From Bryobacterales bacterium (lineage in GTDB: Bacteria > Acidobacteriota > Terriglobia > Bryobacterales > Bryobacteraceae): a stretch of DNA of 23,866 nucleotides. The notes beneath the pieces were generated by a model, which was not told the DNA's origin, did no database searches, and saw only the letters and a program-made list of their open reading frames with translations. Below, one piece after another: positions 23,415 through 23,866 of the stretch (positions within the stretch are counted from its first letter, which is position 1; the number at the start of each line of letters is the position of its first letter). Made by a program: the position numbers and the translations under genes. The stretch covers positions 1 to 23,866 of the forward strand of contig JAEUQE010000129.1 in assembly GCA_016789785.1 (NCBI GenBank), given 5' to 3'.

Positions 23415-23866
23415 GTGAGCGATCAGGGCAAACCAGCGACCTTCCATGGCATCTACGAAAAGTACGCTCGCGATCTGTACGGCTATCTGTACTATCTGTG
23501 TGGCAGCCGCGACCTCGCCGAGGACCTGACGTCGGAGACCTTTCTCCGCGTATGGGCTTCGCCGATTCCGGTCGAGATGCCCACCGTCAAGGCATACCTG
23601 TTTACCATCGGCCGGAGGCTCTTCCTTACCGAAGCCAAGCGCCGCGGCAGGGTGTCGGAATTGACCGATGGGCTGGCCGTGGAAGAAGCGGGCGCCGAAC
23701 ACCGGGTGCAACTCGAGCAGGTACGGAGATCCCTTGCCGAACTCCCGGAACTCGAGCGTTCGGCGCTCCTGATGCGCGCCGAGCAAGGGCTCTCCTACGA
23801 CGAGATCGGCGCCGCGCTGGCCATCCCTGCGGCGACGGCGCGGGTGAAAGTACATCGCGCGCGATT
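23415..23866 (+). CDS. RNA polymerase sigma factor, ECF type (3' end cut off)
   Basis: The first 150 residues of a sigma-70 family factor lacking region 1 and a long region 3, as in extracytoplasmic-function factors. Region 2 covers about residues 10-70 (IYEKYARDLYGYLYYL, then DLAEDLTSETFLRVW, the core-binding and -10 recognising part). Region 4 begins near 95 and includes SLAELPELERSALLMRAEQGLSYDEIGAALAIPAATARVKVHRAR, the helix-turn-helix that reads the -35 element. The GTG at 23415 was taken as start since the family motif begins soon after; no ribosome-binding site is seen. The frame runs off the window. An anti-sigma gene would be expected next. Confidence 0.92.
   Translation, partial: MSDQGKPATFHGIYEKYARDLYGYLYYLCGSRDLAEDLTSETFLRVWASPIPVEMPTVKAYLFTIGRRLFLTEAKRRGRVSELTDGLAVEEAGAEHRVQLEQVRRSLAELPELERSALLMRAEQGLSYDEIGAALAIPAATARVKVHRAR

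Noticed and set aside
1..23866. CRISPR array, insertion sequence or integrase
   Set aside because: No regularly spaced short repeats, transposase motifs or tyrosine/serine recombinase motifs were found; the only long repeat is the clpP-derived pair.

Overview
The window looks like a chromosomal segment of a GC-rich Gram-negative bacterium, most likely an acidobacterium of the Solibacter/Bryobacter type. That placement is an inference. It rests on the ribosomal block without ssb, on a secreted protein combining BACON domains with 'VDTR...NGYF' repeats, on DUF433/DUF5615 toxin-antitoxin genes, and on the tripartite RND pump. No rRNA gene or intact tRNA was seen to confirm it.

Layout. (1) 350-5163, plus strand: a compact translation operon, bL25 (ctc), pth, rpsF, rpsR, rplI, followed by a short-chain dehydrogenase and a HEAT-repeat protein. 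Gaps are tiny or genes overlap. (2) 5164-7067: an accessory patch. It holds a 600-base gene-free stretch with nested inverted repeats, then minus-strand DUF433 antitoxin, a frameshifted DUF5615 toxin remnant, an intact nucleotidyltransferase, and a detached copy of the clpP 3' end. (3) 7068-13565, all minus strand: a large secreted GH16-like/BACON/repeat protein, clpP, an Rrf2-type Fe-S regulator, a secreted protein of unknown function, and a class I glutamine amidotransferase overlapping it by ATGA. (4) 13668-14666, plus: a REC-GGDEF diguanylate cyclase. (5) 14667-15067: an apparently empty gap that contains a decayed toxin-antitoxin pair on the minus strand. (6) 15068-21942, plus: periplasmic adaptor, RND permease, outer-membrane factor and a membrane histidine-kinase-like protein, joined by overlapping stop and start codons. 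(7) 22025-end: a small HEAT-like protein, a DUF1569/DinB-like protein with a probable leaderless promoter, and a sigma-70/ECF sigma factor cut by the window edge.

The most notable structure is a 93-bp direct repeat (84/93 identical, no gaps) of the last 14 clpP codons plus the hairpin behind them. One copy lies at the end of clpP and the other 2.9 kb away, so the two copies bracket exactly one gene, the secreted GH16/BACON protein. All 18 stem bases are unchanged while 5 of 16 loop bases differ. This suggests that the gene arrived by an event that duplicated the clpP 3' end (integration or local duplication) and left each gene with its own copy of the same hairpin. Other points of interest are two independently decaying toxin-antitoxin loci, and a kinase-like protein translationally coupled to an RND pump that keeps its phospho-acceptor His but lacks recognisable ATP-binding motifs.
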